DNA from: Reticulitermes speratus
Taxonomy: Eukaryota; Arthropoda; Insecta; Blattodea; Rhinotermitidae
NCBI GenBank assembly: GCA_021186555.1
Contig: JAJKFL010000011.1
Location: 1,019,001 to 1,083,000, forward strand
DNA length: 64,000 bases
Direction: 5' to 3'
The position numbers and the translations under genes are program-made. This document shows positions 23,377 to 33,566 of this stretch, piece after piece. Position 1 is the stretch's first letter, and the number at the start of each line of letters is the position of its first letter. The notes under the pieces are model-generated. The model had not been told where the DNA came from, did not search any database, and saw only the letters and a program-made list of their open reading frames with translations.

Positions 23377-23570
23377 TATCTGGTTAGAGCTGTGAGAAAA
23401 TTTGACGTGACGCTTTTACAACCTGAACACCTAACAAATGGTGACATGTAGAAGTGACAAATGCAATGATAGGGACTTTTGTTTGTGACAGGATCTACAT
23501 GTTTTGTCCTCAAGGACACCCCGGTGATGTGGGACCCTACCCACACTGTCAAGGTCAAGTCATTCTCCTA
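23377..23570 (-). repeat. Dispersed repeat X, copy 1
   Basis: Read on the minus strand it contains 'gaccttgacagtgtgggtag', 'ggtcccacatcacc' and 'catttgttaggtgttcagg'. A second diverged copy with the same order lies at 25118-25460. The short open frames in both copies align (MTLT-WVGS…) but I recognise no family. Confidence 0.45.
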
Positions 23571-23727
23571 AGTCAATTACTTTGCACTGACGCCGTAGCT
23601 ACACGATGAATGTCTTCATAGCGCATTGGTTAGGCAGAGAGACAGTAGTGCCTTGTATTGCACTGCAGCAGCACAGGAAGGTCCATGTTGCTGGTTCTAC
23701 TACAGTACAGACATGATTTTTTTTTTC

Positions 23728-24135
23728 ATATGGCTCAACAGCCCCTTTCGGGTGCCTAGGCCTCCTCATTTCGAGGTTTCATGATCACACACATTAGACA
23801 CACCACAGTCGGTAGGACTCCTCTGGACGAGGGATCAGCCCGTCGCAGAGACCTCTACCTGACAACATACAACACTCACAAGAGACAGACATCCATGCCC
23901 CCCCGGCGGGATTTTTTTTTTTTTTTTTGCCTGTCCGGGGTTTTTCCCTTTTCATCCATTTTTGTACTGTTTAAATCCCTTCGTCCTTCATGTCACTTTA
24001 CGTTCCATGCTACCGTCCTTACAACAAACACAACACAGACATCCATGCCCCCGGTGGGATTCGAACCCACGATCCTAGTAAGCGAGCAGCCGAAGACCCA
24101 CGCCTTAGACCGCACGGCCACTGGGATCGGCATAG
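23728..24135 (-). mobile_element. Type B SINE, rearranged by an internal poly(T) insert
   Basis: The copy runs normally to 'gacatccatgcccccccggc', then is interrupted by a 17-T run and about 120 bp of unrelated DNA. It then resumes by repeating 'acagacatccatgcccccgg' before the tRNA-like head (B box GGGTTCGAATCCCACCGG on the minus strand). About 20 bp of SINE is duplicated on either side, as in a target-site duplication. Confidence 0.7.
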
Positions 24136-24200
24136 GCAAGATTATTGGCTTTATATAGATTATCCGTCTTAATCCTACATCTGTGCTTCTACCTTACCTT

Positions 24201-24380
24201 ATACTATTACGTTATATTACGTTATTACGTTATATACTATTACGTTATATTACGTTATTACGTTATATACTATTACGTTATATTACGTTATTACGTTATA
24301 TACTATTACGTTATATTACGTTATTACGTTATATACTATTACGTTATATTACGTTATTACGTTATATACTATTACGTTAT
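24201..24380. repeat. Minisatellite, 33 bp x 5
   Basis: The unit is built from 'tactattacgttatattacg' plus 'ttattacgttata', about 5.4 copies. Open frames across it come from the 33-bp period. Confidence 0.95.
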
Positions 24381-24548
24381 ACATATTATATTGTTACAGA
24401 GAATACACATATTTCAAGGTTCCAAGATTTTAGGACTTACGACTAATTATTTATTCTTAAGATACTAGTCTGATTAACTTACAGAGTTTGTACTAACTAA
24501 CTACACTGATCGCAGTCATCACCTAGACAAGGAATTCCCACGTTTTAT

Positions 24549-24840
24549 GGAAACCGAAGGTTCATTATCGTGGTCACAATAACACGCCACTTAATTCACT
24601 TCTGAGCCAGATAAATCAAGTCCATGACCTCCCACTCTATTCCTTTAAAATCGGCTTTAATATTCTCCCATCTAAGCCTAGGTCTTCCAAGTGGTCCCTT
24701 TCCTTCAGGTTTCCCCACCAAACCATGTAGCCATTTCTCTTTTCACCCACGCAAACACACGCCCCCGCCCATCTCATCCCCCTTAACCTGTTTTCCCAAA
24801 AATATTTGGTGAGGGTTACAAATCATGAAGCGCCTCATTA
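24549..24840 (-). pseudogene. LINE retrotransposon ORF tail, decayed
   Basis: The minus strand translates, with stops and small frame changes, to NEALHDL*PSPNI, then VGKPEGKGPLGRPRLRWENI, KADFKGIEWEVMD, IYLAQK and TTIMNLRF. This is the conserved C-terminal tail of a non-LTR retrotransposon reverse-transcriptase protein common in insects (GRPRxRWEDNI … MNLRV pattern). It has an in-frame stop after NEALHDL and another after LAQK. Only the tail remains. The copy at 31510-31805 is the same family. Confidence 0.75.
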
Positions 24841-25117
24841 AAAATAATGGACCTATTTATAAACAAAATGCAGTACCACCCTCCAGTGCTCCAGCTACTG
24901 TGCCATCCAGGCGTATTCTGGAGCTAAGAATTCGTTTGTTAATAGGCTCAGGAATGTTTGTGAAAGTACTCACCGCGTGTGCATGAGACGTTTGTTGAGA
25001 GATCACTGTGTTCCACGTGTCTTCATAGTCCGGACGGGTCAGCTTGAGATTTATCCACGCTCACCTGAAGACAGAAACAACTGACTTTAGACTAACTACC
25101 ATGGCCGACTTAGCAGG

Positions 25118-25460
25118 TTTGGCTTTGACCTTGACAGTCGTGGCTCACGGTGAAAAGTCAAACCAGTAGATGTTTATGGCTAGTAACCGATGTATTTCGA
25201 TTAAAAATAAACTGATCTTAGGCGCAGTTGTGTCTTGTGCGTGCGAATTAATGGTACTGTTAACTTTTTTGCTCTGTCTGGTTACTGCTGTGCATAAATT
25301 TGAATTTAAGCTTGTTATAAACAGAATACCTAACAAATGGCGAACCGTGGAAAGTGATGGATGTGATAGAGACGTGTTTTGACAGGACAAATGCCCTCTT
25401 GGCAAGGTTAGACCGCTGATAAGGGATCCTACCCACGCTGTCAAGGTCAAACCTGTTCAC
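25118..25460 (-). repeat. Dispersed repeat X, copy 2
   Basis: It shares 'gaccttgacagcgtgggtag', 'cctaacaaatggcg' and flanking order with 23377-23570. The family is unknown. Confidence 0.45.
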
Positions 25461-25639
25461 CTGACTCGACAATAATAAGAGGCACAAAAGAAGGGGAAAA
25501 TGCAAGAATTATAAATTCACGGCCACAGTCGATTACATTTTTTTTCAAGCATATGACAAGTAGGAACACGTATTACATACGTTCTATAGCCTATAGAAGT
25601 GCCAGCTTTGAACTTCTTGCAGCGACGGTGTTGGAGACT

Positions 25640-25812
25640 CAAGTCTTCTGGAATATTTCCTCTCGATTGGTAAATATTTACCGACGTTTCGAAGGAACAT
25701 ATCGCCTTCATCTTCAGCGTAGTCACTTTTTTGTTCCGCTTAACCCTGAAAATGAAAGCGCTACAATCTTTCGAAACGTCGGTACATATTTAGCAATCGA
25801 CACGGCGTAACA
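25640..25812. mobile_element. Penelope-like remnant with two facing hammerhead-like motifs
   Basis: A minus-strand motif (25683-25717: CTGAAGA, T, stem GAAGG/CCTTC, GAAACGTC) and a plus-strand motif (25746-25780: CTGAAAA, T, stem GAAAG/CTTTC, GAAACGTC) face each other about 30 bp apart. Flanks read 'tcttctggaatatttcc' on the left and 'acacggcgtaacatcacc' on the right, the family's shared edge phrases. Confidence 0.55.
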
Positions 25813-26334
25813 TCACCCCAATTTAAATTGTTAGCTTACAAAGGTATTCCGTCTTTCGAAGCGGTCTCCCTAACCAATTTGCTATACATACGCTTGTTTC
25901 TTACTGACGTGGAACGCAGTTAATTCTGTAAGATAAATTAATATGATGCTTAGGACCGGAGTTCTTTACCAGACAGGAGCGATATTATTTTCTTCGACTC
26001 CACTTCCAGACCTGCTCTAAGACCCACACAGATTCATTGCCAATTCATACAGCGTATTTCCTGGGAATAACGTAGCCGATGCGTGATGCTGATCATTAGT
26101 TTCTATACACACCTACTGTGGAGCAAAATATGAGCTAGTATTTACGTCCAACCCCCTGTTTCCTTTCAGATGTGGCCCCTATAAACGACAATATATTGTT
26201 CCCAATTTTTTTCATTCCAGAACGATATGTACATAGTTTCCTGTTATACGTGATACGAACTGGACAACCGATAAGTCGTTTTTCGATTCGCAGCAGGAGC
26301 ATGACGTTTGTTATTTCTCAAAAATTTCGATAAC

Positions 26335-26530
26335 GCTTCTGGGGCCCACCCAACCCCCTTCTGGGGCTCACCCAGCCTCCCATTTAATTGTTAACGGAGG
26401 CGCTTTCCCCGGGGATAAAGCCGCCGGGGGTGTGAAGGTGGCCAATCATTTCTATCGCGTGCCGAGTTTTAGAATGCGTGGAGCTATACTTCCACTCTCC
26501 CATACGACCTTATAACGCGCAAAAGGATAC
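26335..26530 (+). mobile_element. Type A SINE, 3' part
   Basis: It begins within the body with a duplicated 'ctggggcycacccarcc' and continues through 'gctttccccggggataaagc', 'gccgggggtgtgaagg' and 'ggagctatacttccactc'. No tRNA-like head. Confidence 0.7.
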
Positions 26531-27085
26531 ACTTTACAGTTTTAAATTCGCCGAGTGCAGACGTGGGAGTGACACAAGGAATGCCTCCTCAATACGCCGC
26601 GTCTGTTTTTATCGACCAATGGCACTTACTCGTCGTTGTGGTGGCGTCTGCGGCTCCCCTGAACCTTTACATACGGGAGACTCAGTGAATACACATTCAG
26701 TTGAAGGCAGCAAACATCCGTAATACTGTCCATTGCAAGTGGATACCGACATGAAATTTTGAAATATTGCATTTGTGGTTCCTACACTGAAAGTTTGGAA
26801 CAACTTTTATCATTCCTGGAGTGAAATCCTATATTGTAACAACGTTACATACTGACTGGTAACATCGGCAGACGTTTCTCTTACAGCCACATAAAACTTA
26901 CATTTCCTACAATCTAAGATCACATTTGTATGAGCAAACAACTAAATTACCTTCTCATATTAAAACAATGCGTATAAAATTTTACGGTACACGGCGTATT
27001 TTTAACTGCACTGTTGTATGTAATTGTAAAAAGCAATGAAATTTACTTCGTCTGATTGCAAGTAATTCGATATTAAAATAGGCAG
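26531..27085. other. Nothing recognised
   Basis: No array, element end or convincing coding frame. Confidence 0.5.
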
Positions 27086-27089
27086 TGGT

Positions 27090-27428
27090 TATGCCCCGTT
27101 CAGGGTGTATAATGGCCCCGTTCAGGGTGTATAATGGCCCCGTTTAGGGTGTATAATGGCCCCGTTCAGGGTGTATAATGGCCTCGTTTAGGATGTATAA
27201 TGGCCCCGTTTAGGTGTATAATGGCCCCGTTCAGGGTGTAGAATGTCCCCGTTTAGGGTGTATAATGGCCCCGTTCAGGGTGTATAATGGCCCCGTTTAG
27301 GGTGTATAATGGCTCCGTTCAGGGTGTATAATGGCCTAGTTTAGGATGTATAATGGCCCCGTTTAGGGTGTATAATGGCCCCGTTCAGGGTGTAGAATGT
27401 CCCCGTTCAGGGTGTATAATGTCCCCTT
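27090..27428. repeat. Minisatellite, 22 bp x 15
   Basis: The unit is 'ggccccgttcagggtgtata' plus 'at', with T/C variants at two sites (gttcagg or gtttagg; ggcc or gtcc). The variants alternate irregularly. Confidence 0.95.
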
Positions 27429-28090
27429 AGCAACTCTGCTTAATAAAACATGAACCCTGTAAGATACAGTGAGATGTGTATTGAACCAACTTTATCAAGA
27501 CGAAGGCAATTGCCCGACTTGCGTTTTATTTACACAGATGATGTCTGCTTGTAGAATGGGCGTGGCTGTGTTGCGTTCGCAGTGTGACGTGGGATTGCGG
27601 GGCCAACTATTCATTCTAGTTCACTATTCCCTATCTTAAAACAATTCGACGGTACCGTGAGAATTACTGGCTGTGTCGTTACACTAACTGTGAATAAATA
27701 AAATACATTATCGTAATAGAGTAGATTTGCAGTTTACGCTACAAACGCCCGATTGTTCGGCAACTTGTACGGCAGTACAGTACAAGGGATACTCTTTAAC
27801 GCAGTATATCAAAGGCTATCGTGTAGAGGCGATTTAAACACGGCAGCAGACACACCCAGTTTCAGACAATGTTCAGGGAATCATACCATTTCATCGGACA
27901 CACCATTATCCCAACGTGACATTGTGCCACGCCCTCAATCCGCAGGTCTGGTAACGTCTTCAGCCTTCTCATTACCAGTTGTAATTATGCGCAGTGTTCA
28001 CGCGTGGCATAGACTTGAGGCTCTCACAGTAATGTTACTGAAGACTCACGTCGTCTGGAATGTTACACTCTGTCGAATGGCGAATACGAG
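27429..28090. other. Nothing recognised
   Basis: A 113-codon frame at 27753-28094 has no domain, and its right end runs into a Penelope-like remnant; not called a gene. Confidence 0.5.
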
Positions 28091-28094
28091 TTAG

Positions 28095-28129
28095 GACGTT
28101 TCGAATGATCACAATAAGTCCTTCTTCAA
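28095..28129 (-). ncRNA. Hammerhead-like core, degenerate
   Basis: It reads TTGAAGA … TTCGAAACGTC on the minus strand, with a weak stem. The left flank has 'cgtcgtctggaatgttacac', the shared family edge. Confidence 0.35.
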
Positions 28130-28302
28130 GGTCATGCAGTCCACTAAGCCACCGTCTTTCAAGCTATATGTCCTTAAATTTTATATTCACATACACTAGA
28201 CAATAAATAGCTCACAGAGTATGGTAAAGGCCGACATAATTCATCTGTCATTAACAGTAACTTACTTAGAACAGACGCCATTGAATATGATAGATGAGTA
28301 CA

Positions 28303-28337
28303 GACGTTTCGGTGGAACATGCTACATTTATCTTCAG
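28303..28337 (-). ncRNA. Hammerhead-like core, stem lost
   Basis: It reads CTGAAGAT … CACCGAAACGTC on the minus strand. The core is intact but the intervening stem no longer pairs. Confidence 0.35.
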
Positions 28338-29222
28338 GGTAGAGAATTAAAAATTTCCCGTCATCCTGAAGAATGAAGGTCGCGGGTTCCTCTAAAATGC
28401 AATCTTGTAGATATCCGGTTTTAACATGGCCAAAAGATCACACGAACTTTTCATGGTATTCATATTTGTCCCAGTAAAGATCATGACGTAAGCTTCCCAA
28501 TTTCTTGATTTTACACTAAGAAGCTGTGCAACTGGCACATCACATGTAAATAAACCAAACCAGAATAAACGCAGTTGGATAGGCGAAGAAACACCGAAAC
28601 CCAATATGCGACATCACGAAGCGTAACACCTAATACAGCCTAGAGCTTGTAACAGTCATACACTGTAAGCACGAGAAGCTGTGGTTCACTAAAGGAAGAT
28701 CCGTGGTGGTGAGCAGTAAAAACCAACGCTTCGGCTTCAAGACGATCTGACGTCAAGGTATTCCAGTTTTCAAACGGTTTATTAACCGTCGTGGTTTCGA
28801 CACGAGTTTATGGCGACAGGTATATTAGGATGGAGACCGAGCGGAAGTCGAATATTACTACTAGAACTAAAGCGAGTTCTTTTGCCACGGCGGACTACGG
28901 CTGCAGAATCAGACGATCCTCTGCCAAGTCCCGCCGACTCATGAAACACAAATTAGCTCCATGACTGCCTTGCTAGAAAACTTTCTGTAAATTACAATAA
29001 ATAAATTTGGCTCTGTCTGCACGAAAACACGTCTGCGAGTGCTTCTAGACCTTACATAGCCATTGTAACGTATTACATTCTTCCATAAAGAAATACGCGC
29101 CGTATTGCGTTGTGTCGCCTTCAGACCGAATAGCAGGTACACAGAGCCCACAGCAGGTGTCAGCTCTGCTGCTGGCTGTTAAGTAAATTCTGCTTAAAGC
29201 GACTACTGAATACTTATATATA
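28338..29222. other. Nothing recognised
   Basis: Short open frames only; no element ends or arrays. Confidence 0.5.
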
Positions 29223-29808
29223 CAGGGCATACACAAAAGAATGGTGCGGTTTCAAAAGTGAATAAAAAATTTATTTCTCACATTACACGGGCACAACATA
29301 CACCGTCAGCGGCGGAAACTGTCCAAGTTTCTCATGCGCTACCAGCAGTTCGCTTTCCCCGCATTTTCACAGGAATGTACGGGTGCTTCTCAATCGTGTT
29401 CTTACACAGCGCTGGATCGGACGTGCTGCTGCAAATGGAGACAAGAACCTTCTCCCTTGGCCACCCCGTTCGCCAGATCTTACACCGTGCGATTTCTTTC
29501 TTTGGGGGTTCGTTAAAGACAGCGTTTATGTACCACCATTGCCCACGTCCATCCATGAAATTCGTGATCGGATAACGCATGCACTGCAGGCCATTACAGC
29601 GGACATGCTACACCGGGTCTGGGATGAGTTTGATTACCGTGTGGATGTGTGTCGTGTGACCCAGGGTGCACACATTGAAGGATTATAATTACCAAATGAG
29701 AAACTTGGACAGTTGCCGCCGCTGACGGTGTATGTTGTGCCCGTGTAAGGTGAGAAATAAATTGTTTATTCACTTTTGAAACCGCACCATTCTTTTGTGT
29801 ATGCCCTG
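29223..29808 (+). mobile_element. Tc1/mariner-superfamily element, internally deleted
   Basis: The 586-bp element has about 113-bp inverted repeats (29223-29335 and 29696-29808) that begin CAGGGCATACACAAAAGAAT and differ at only a few positions. TA flanks both ends. The inverted repeats are long for this superfamily. The interior holds only the last third of a transposase gene, so the copy is non-autonomous. The near-identical arms suggest a fairly recent insertion. Confidence 0.88.
29350..29688 (+). pseudogene. Transposase fragment (IS630/Tc1/mariner superfamily), C-terminal part
   Basis: One frame reads PHFHRNVRVLLNRVLTQRWI, then GRAAANGDKNLLPWPPRSPD, then LTPCDFFLWGFVKDSVYVPP, and ends QGAHIEGL before a stop at 29686-29688. 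The WPPRSPDLTPCDFFLWG block holds the third acidic residue of the DDE/D catalytic triad (the D in PCDFF). The N-terminal DNA-binding half and the first catalytic aspartate are missing. The usual QQD upstream of PHFH is replaced by an out-of-frame CAGCAGTTC stretch, so a frameshift is present. It lies between two long inverted repeats. It cannot encode an active enzyme. Confidence 0.85.
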
Positions 29809-30056
29809 TATATTCAAATACGAAACTCTTAACGCGAACTGAGAAGTTCAATAGTAACTTAGTAAAGTACTTTGTAACATGTTATAGAATGTGTCGAATA
29901 TTAGAAGATCTTCTTACGTTGCTAGAAGAGATCTAGGATAGTATGACTTAGATTGGGAACTTGGAAACTGAGTTGACTGAGAAGGGAATTGGGAAGGAGA
30001 AGATGTCCGCTATGCAAGGAGTAAAAAATTGTAGTAATTTACTTTTGAAATGCACG

Positions 30057-30455
30057 AAAACGTAAAGCTGGAGACAAGTTTTGAGTGACTAAATATAAAT
30101 AGAGTGACTAAATATAAATAGAGTGACTAAATATAAGTAGAGTGACTAAATATAAAACGTAAAGCTGGAGAGAAGTTTTGAGTGACTAAATATAAATAGA
30201 GTGACTAAATATAAATAGAGTGACTAAATATAAAACGTAAAGCTGGAGACAAGTTTTGAGTGACTAAATATAAATAGAGTGACTAAATATAAAACGTAAA
30301 GCTGGAGACAAGTTTTGAGTGACTAAATATAAATAGAGTGACTAAATATAAAACGTAAAGCTGGAGACAAGTTTTGAGTGACTAAATATAAATAGAGTGA
30401 CTAAATATAAAACGTAAAGCTGGAGACAAGTTTTGAGTGACTAAATATAAATGAG
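30057..30455. repeat. Compound minisatellite, 59 bp with an inner 19-bp repeat
   Basis: The unit contains 'aaaacgtaaagctggagaca', 'agttttgagtgactaaata' and one or more inner copies of 'tagagtgactaaatataaa'. The first two units carry extra inner copies; later ones are regular at 59 bp. Confidence 0.9.
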
Positions 30456-30914
30456 ATAACATATAACAAATTACCGCACTTCCCGCCTTTTAAGACGCAT
30501 TTATTTCTAAAAATGTCACCCAAAATCGCCCTGCTTCTTAACACTTGATTATAGTTAGGCTATTAAATATGCAAAAATATGTTGCTAATTATACGGCGTC
30601 TTATGAGGAGGAAATGTACAAATGTAGGAAACATGTCATTTAACGCAAAATGTGAGTGGAAAAAGCAAATGAAAGATAAACCGTCAGAGGTAGAAGAAAA
30701 TAATGGACTATTGTAATAGGAATACGTGGACTATTGTAATAAGAGCATGGACTAAGTATTTACTATAAATTATACAGACTGTAACACTTAATATAAGGGA
30801 TTTGTACTGCAGAAAACATGATGTCACTCGCAGCAATTGGTAATATGTACTTGAGAATGAATAGAGAAATATTACCAGTTGTACCCGTGCAAATAATTAG
30901 CACATCGACACAGT

Positions 30915-31170
30915 AAAATGGTTCGACAGCCCCTTGGGGGCCTAGGCCTCGTCATTGTACGACGCTTCACGATCACACAGTTTAGACACACCACAGTAGG
31001 ACTCCTCTGGACGAATGATCAGCCCGTCGCAGAGACCTCTACCTGGCAACATACAACACTCACAACAGACAGACATCCATGCCCCCGGTGGGATTCGAAC
31101 CCACGATCCTAGTAAGCGAGCGGCCGCAGACCCACGCCTTAGACCGCGCGGCCACTGGGATCGGCAAAAT
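30915..31170 (-). mobile_element. tRNA-derived SINE, type B, complete
   Basis: The minus strand starts GCCGATCCCAGTGGCCGCGC, with B box GGGTTCGAATCCCACCGG, then 'gcatggatgtctgtctg' and 'ggtagaggtctctgcgac', ending 'ggggctgtcgaacc'. This is the least interrupted type B copy. Confidence 0.88.
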
Positions 31171-31509
31171 GCGTTTTTAGTGAACAAAAATTACAACATC
31201 TTAATGTTAATAAACATTAAACATTGTACTTACTAATGCGTGATGCTGGGTAATTTCTTTCGGAGATCAACGGATCATAAGCAACGTGTAAATAAGAAAC
31301 AGAAGCTTCCTGTATATCGAGGAGTGACTAGAGATGTGTCAGTGTGCCACGTCTCGCCATTTTACTGCGTGTGTTCTGCAGAAGGTAATTTTGTATCGAG
31401 AGATATCCCTGTATCTTTCATACGACGCTGTAACTAACTCCACGGAGCACAGTTCTTTCGAAGAAGCTAACCAGTTCCTCAGCTAGTTAAGAAACGCAAC
31501 GTATCGTAC

Positions 31510-31805
31510 AGAATCAGAAGGTTCATTACCGTGTCTATAACAGCCCGCCACTTTTTCCCATGCTGAGTCAGAATAATCCAGTCTACGTCTTCCCATTATT
31601 TATTTAAGATCCATTTGAATATTATCCTAGAAGCTACTCCTACGCATTCCAATGAGTCTCTTTCCCTCAGGTTTCCCCACCAAAAGTCTGTAAGCACTTA
31701 ACGTCTCCCCCATACCTCTCACATGTTCCGCTCATCTCACCCCCTCAATTTGACACCCTAATAATATTTGATGAGAACTACAAATCGTGAACCTCTTCAT
31801 TAGTT
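31510..31805 (-). pseudogene. LINE retrotransposon ORF tail, decayed
   Basis: The minus strand retains LVGKPEGK, then a diverged GRPR-like block, 'KMDLK'-like text, W and 'MNLR' near 31525. It aligns with the copy at 24549-24840. Its upstream part (31783 onward) grades directly into a 78-bp tandem array made from the same ORF. Confidence 0.65.
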
Positions 31806-32485
31806 GTCTCCAGCTTCCCGATAGCTCCTCTCACTTACACCCAAATACCTTCGAACTACAAATCGTGAACCTCTTCATTAGTTGTCTCCAGCTTCCCGAC
31901 AGCTCCTCCCACTTACACCCAAATACATTCGACAGCTCTGTATGGTTGTCTCTATAGTTGTCTCCAGCTTCCCGATAGCTCCTCCCACTGACACCCAAAT
32001 ACCTTCGAACTACAAATCGTGAACCTCTTCATTAGTTGTCTCCAGCTTCCCGATAGCTCCTCCCACTGACACCCAAATACCTTCGAACTACAAATCGTGA
32101 ACCTCTTCATTAGTTGTCTCCAGCTTCCCGATAGCTCCTCCCACTTACACCCAAATACCTTCGAACTACAAATCGTGAACCTCTTCATTAGTTGTCTCCA
32201 GCTTCCCGATAGCTCCTCCCACTTACACCCAAATACCTTCGAACTACAAATCGTGAACCTCTTCATTAGTTGTCTCCAGCTTCCCGACAGCTCCTCCCAC
32301 TTACACCCAAATACTTACATTCGACAGCTCTCTATGGTTGTCTCTATAGTTGTCTCCAGCTTCCCGATAGCTCCTCCCACTGACACCCAAATACCTTCGA
32401 ACTACAAATCGTGAACCTCTTCATTAGTTGTCTCCAGCTTCCCGATAGCTCCTCCCACTTACACCCAAATACCTTCAACAGCTCT
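31783..32485 (-). repeat. 78-bp minisatellite derived from a LINE ORF, 9 copies
   Basis: The unit is 26 codons. On the minus strand it reads EELSGSWRQLMKRFTICSSK followed by VFGCKW. This aligns to the conserved E-x-x-G-x-W-R-x-L…(N/K)-E-x-L-H-D-L-Y-S-S-P-N-I part of the LINE tail that lies next to it. The frame stays open over four units. Two units carry an extra 'ctctatggttgtctctata' insertion, showing block duplication. Confidence 0.8.
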
Positions 32486-32904
32486 CTATGGTCTTCTTCA
32501 TATCCAATTTTTTCGTAGCGTCGTAGTAGCGTTGGCGGACTTCAGATCATAAAGCTTTTCTTACAAATGACTGTTTGGCATTTCCACATATTGGTTTATA
32601 TTCACCATTCGGTAAATCAGAGTTCAGAGTAGCCTATAGCAAGCGTTCTTGATAATTTAGCTCTCCTGTTTGCTGGTTTTGTAGGAAAACACGGCATGAA
32701 CCGTGTACTTGTAACTGGACACGGGCGAAACAAAGTAACATAGAAACGAGGTAAAATAGAAACAGGGTAATTCAGAAAAAAGGTAACACAGAAACAAGGT
32801 AACATAGACACAGCGTAACATAGAAAAAAGTTAACATAGAAAAAGGTAACAGAAAGATGCTGACATAGAAAAATGTAAGAAATAAATAAGGTAACATAGA
32901 AAAA
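32486..32904. other. Spacer with 'aggtaacatagaaa' short repeats
   Basis: Between about 32730 and 32900 a degenerate 13-16-bp phrase 'aacatagaaa(c/a)aaggt' recurs roughly ten times. No gene. Confidence 0.6.
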
Positions 32905-33135
32905 GTGTAATGGATATGATTTGACAGTGTCGGTCCTCGGCTGACCCTGCTCCCCCCCCCCCCCCCAACAACAGGGGGAAGACAATTCCCGATACCCATT
33001 TGATAAGAAGCCGATTTCGTCCCATCGTCGGTCTGGATGCTGTAGAGAAGAACAGGCCTCAGTTCCTGCAGGGGACACAAACCCAGATCCTCCTGCGCGT
33101 AGTTTGATCACTATTCTGACTGAGCTACATGCCCA
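32905..33135 (-). mobile_element. tRNA-derived SINE, distinct type
   Basis: The minus strand shows GGGCATGTAGCTCAGTCAG (A box) and GGATCTGGGTTTGTGTCCCC (B-box region). A body follows with 'gggaattgtcttccccctg' and a G-run (32951-32966 as C on plus). Confidence 0.6.
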
Positions 33136-33566
33136 CACAGTATAAAACCTGAAATGTTGTGTCTAGCATGATGCCTTGTGGTCTTCTTGCAGCGCTCCTA
33201 ATTTTGTTTGAAAAGCACGTCTGTCACACAGTTAGACTATTTAGCTGGACGACGCAAGGCGCCATAACTTACTGTATTTTGTTCGCTGGAAAATCGTTAG
33301 ACACGATTTATATAAAAGAAACACAAAAATGTCGCCAGATTTTGACATGACAGTGCCGCTAATATTCCCAGACTAGTGCTCTAGCAGCATACGAATGTGT
33401 CGCCAAATACAGACCGAAATCATTGGCTCTAATAAACTTTAGTGAATTAATTTACTTAATTTTTCCTTGTGTTTTGAGACATGCAGAATCGGCTCTGATC
33501 GGATGACCTTGTGTTCGCACAACATTACTCTCCACAAGCCAGTATCTTGCGTAACCTGGAATGACG
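33136..33566. other. Nothing recognised
   Basis: No array, element or coding frame with recognisable content. The direct phrase 'ctggaatgacgt' at 33556 recurs at 34500, flanking the fold-back element. Confidence 0.5.
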
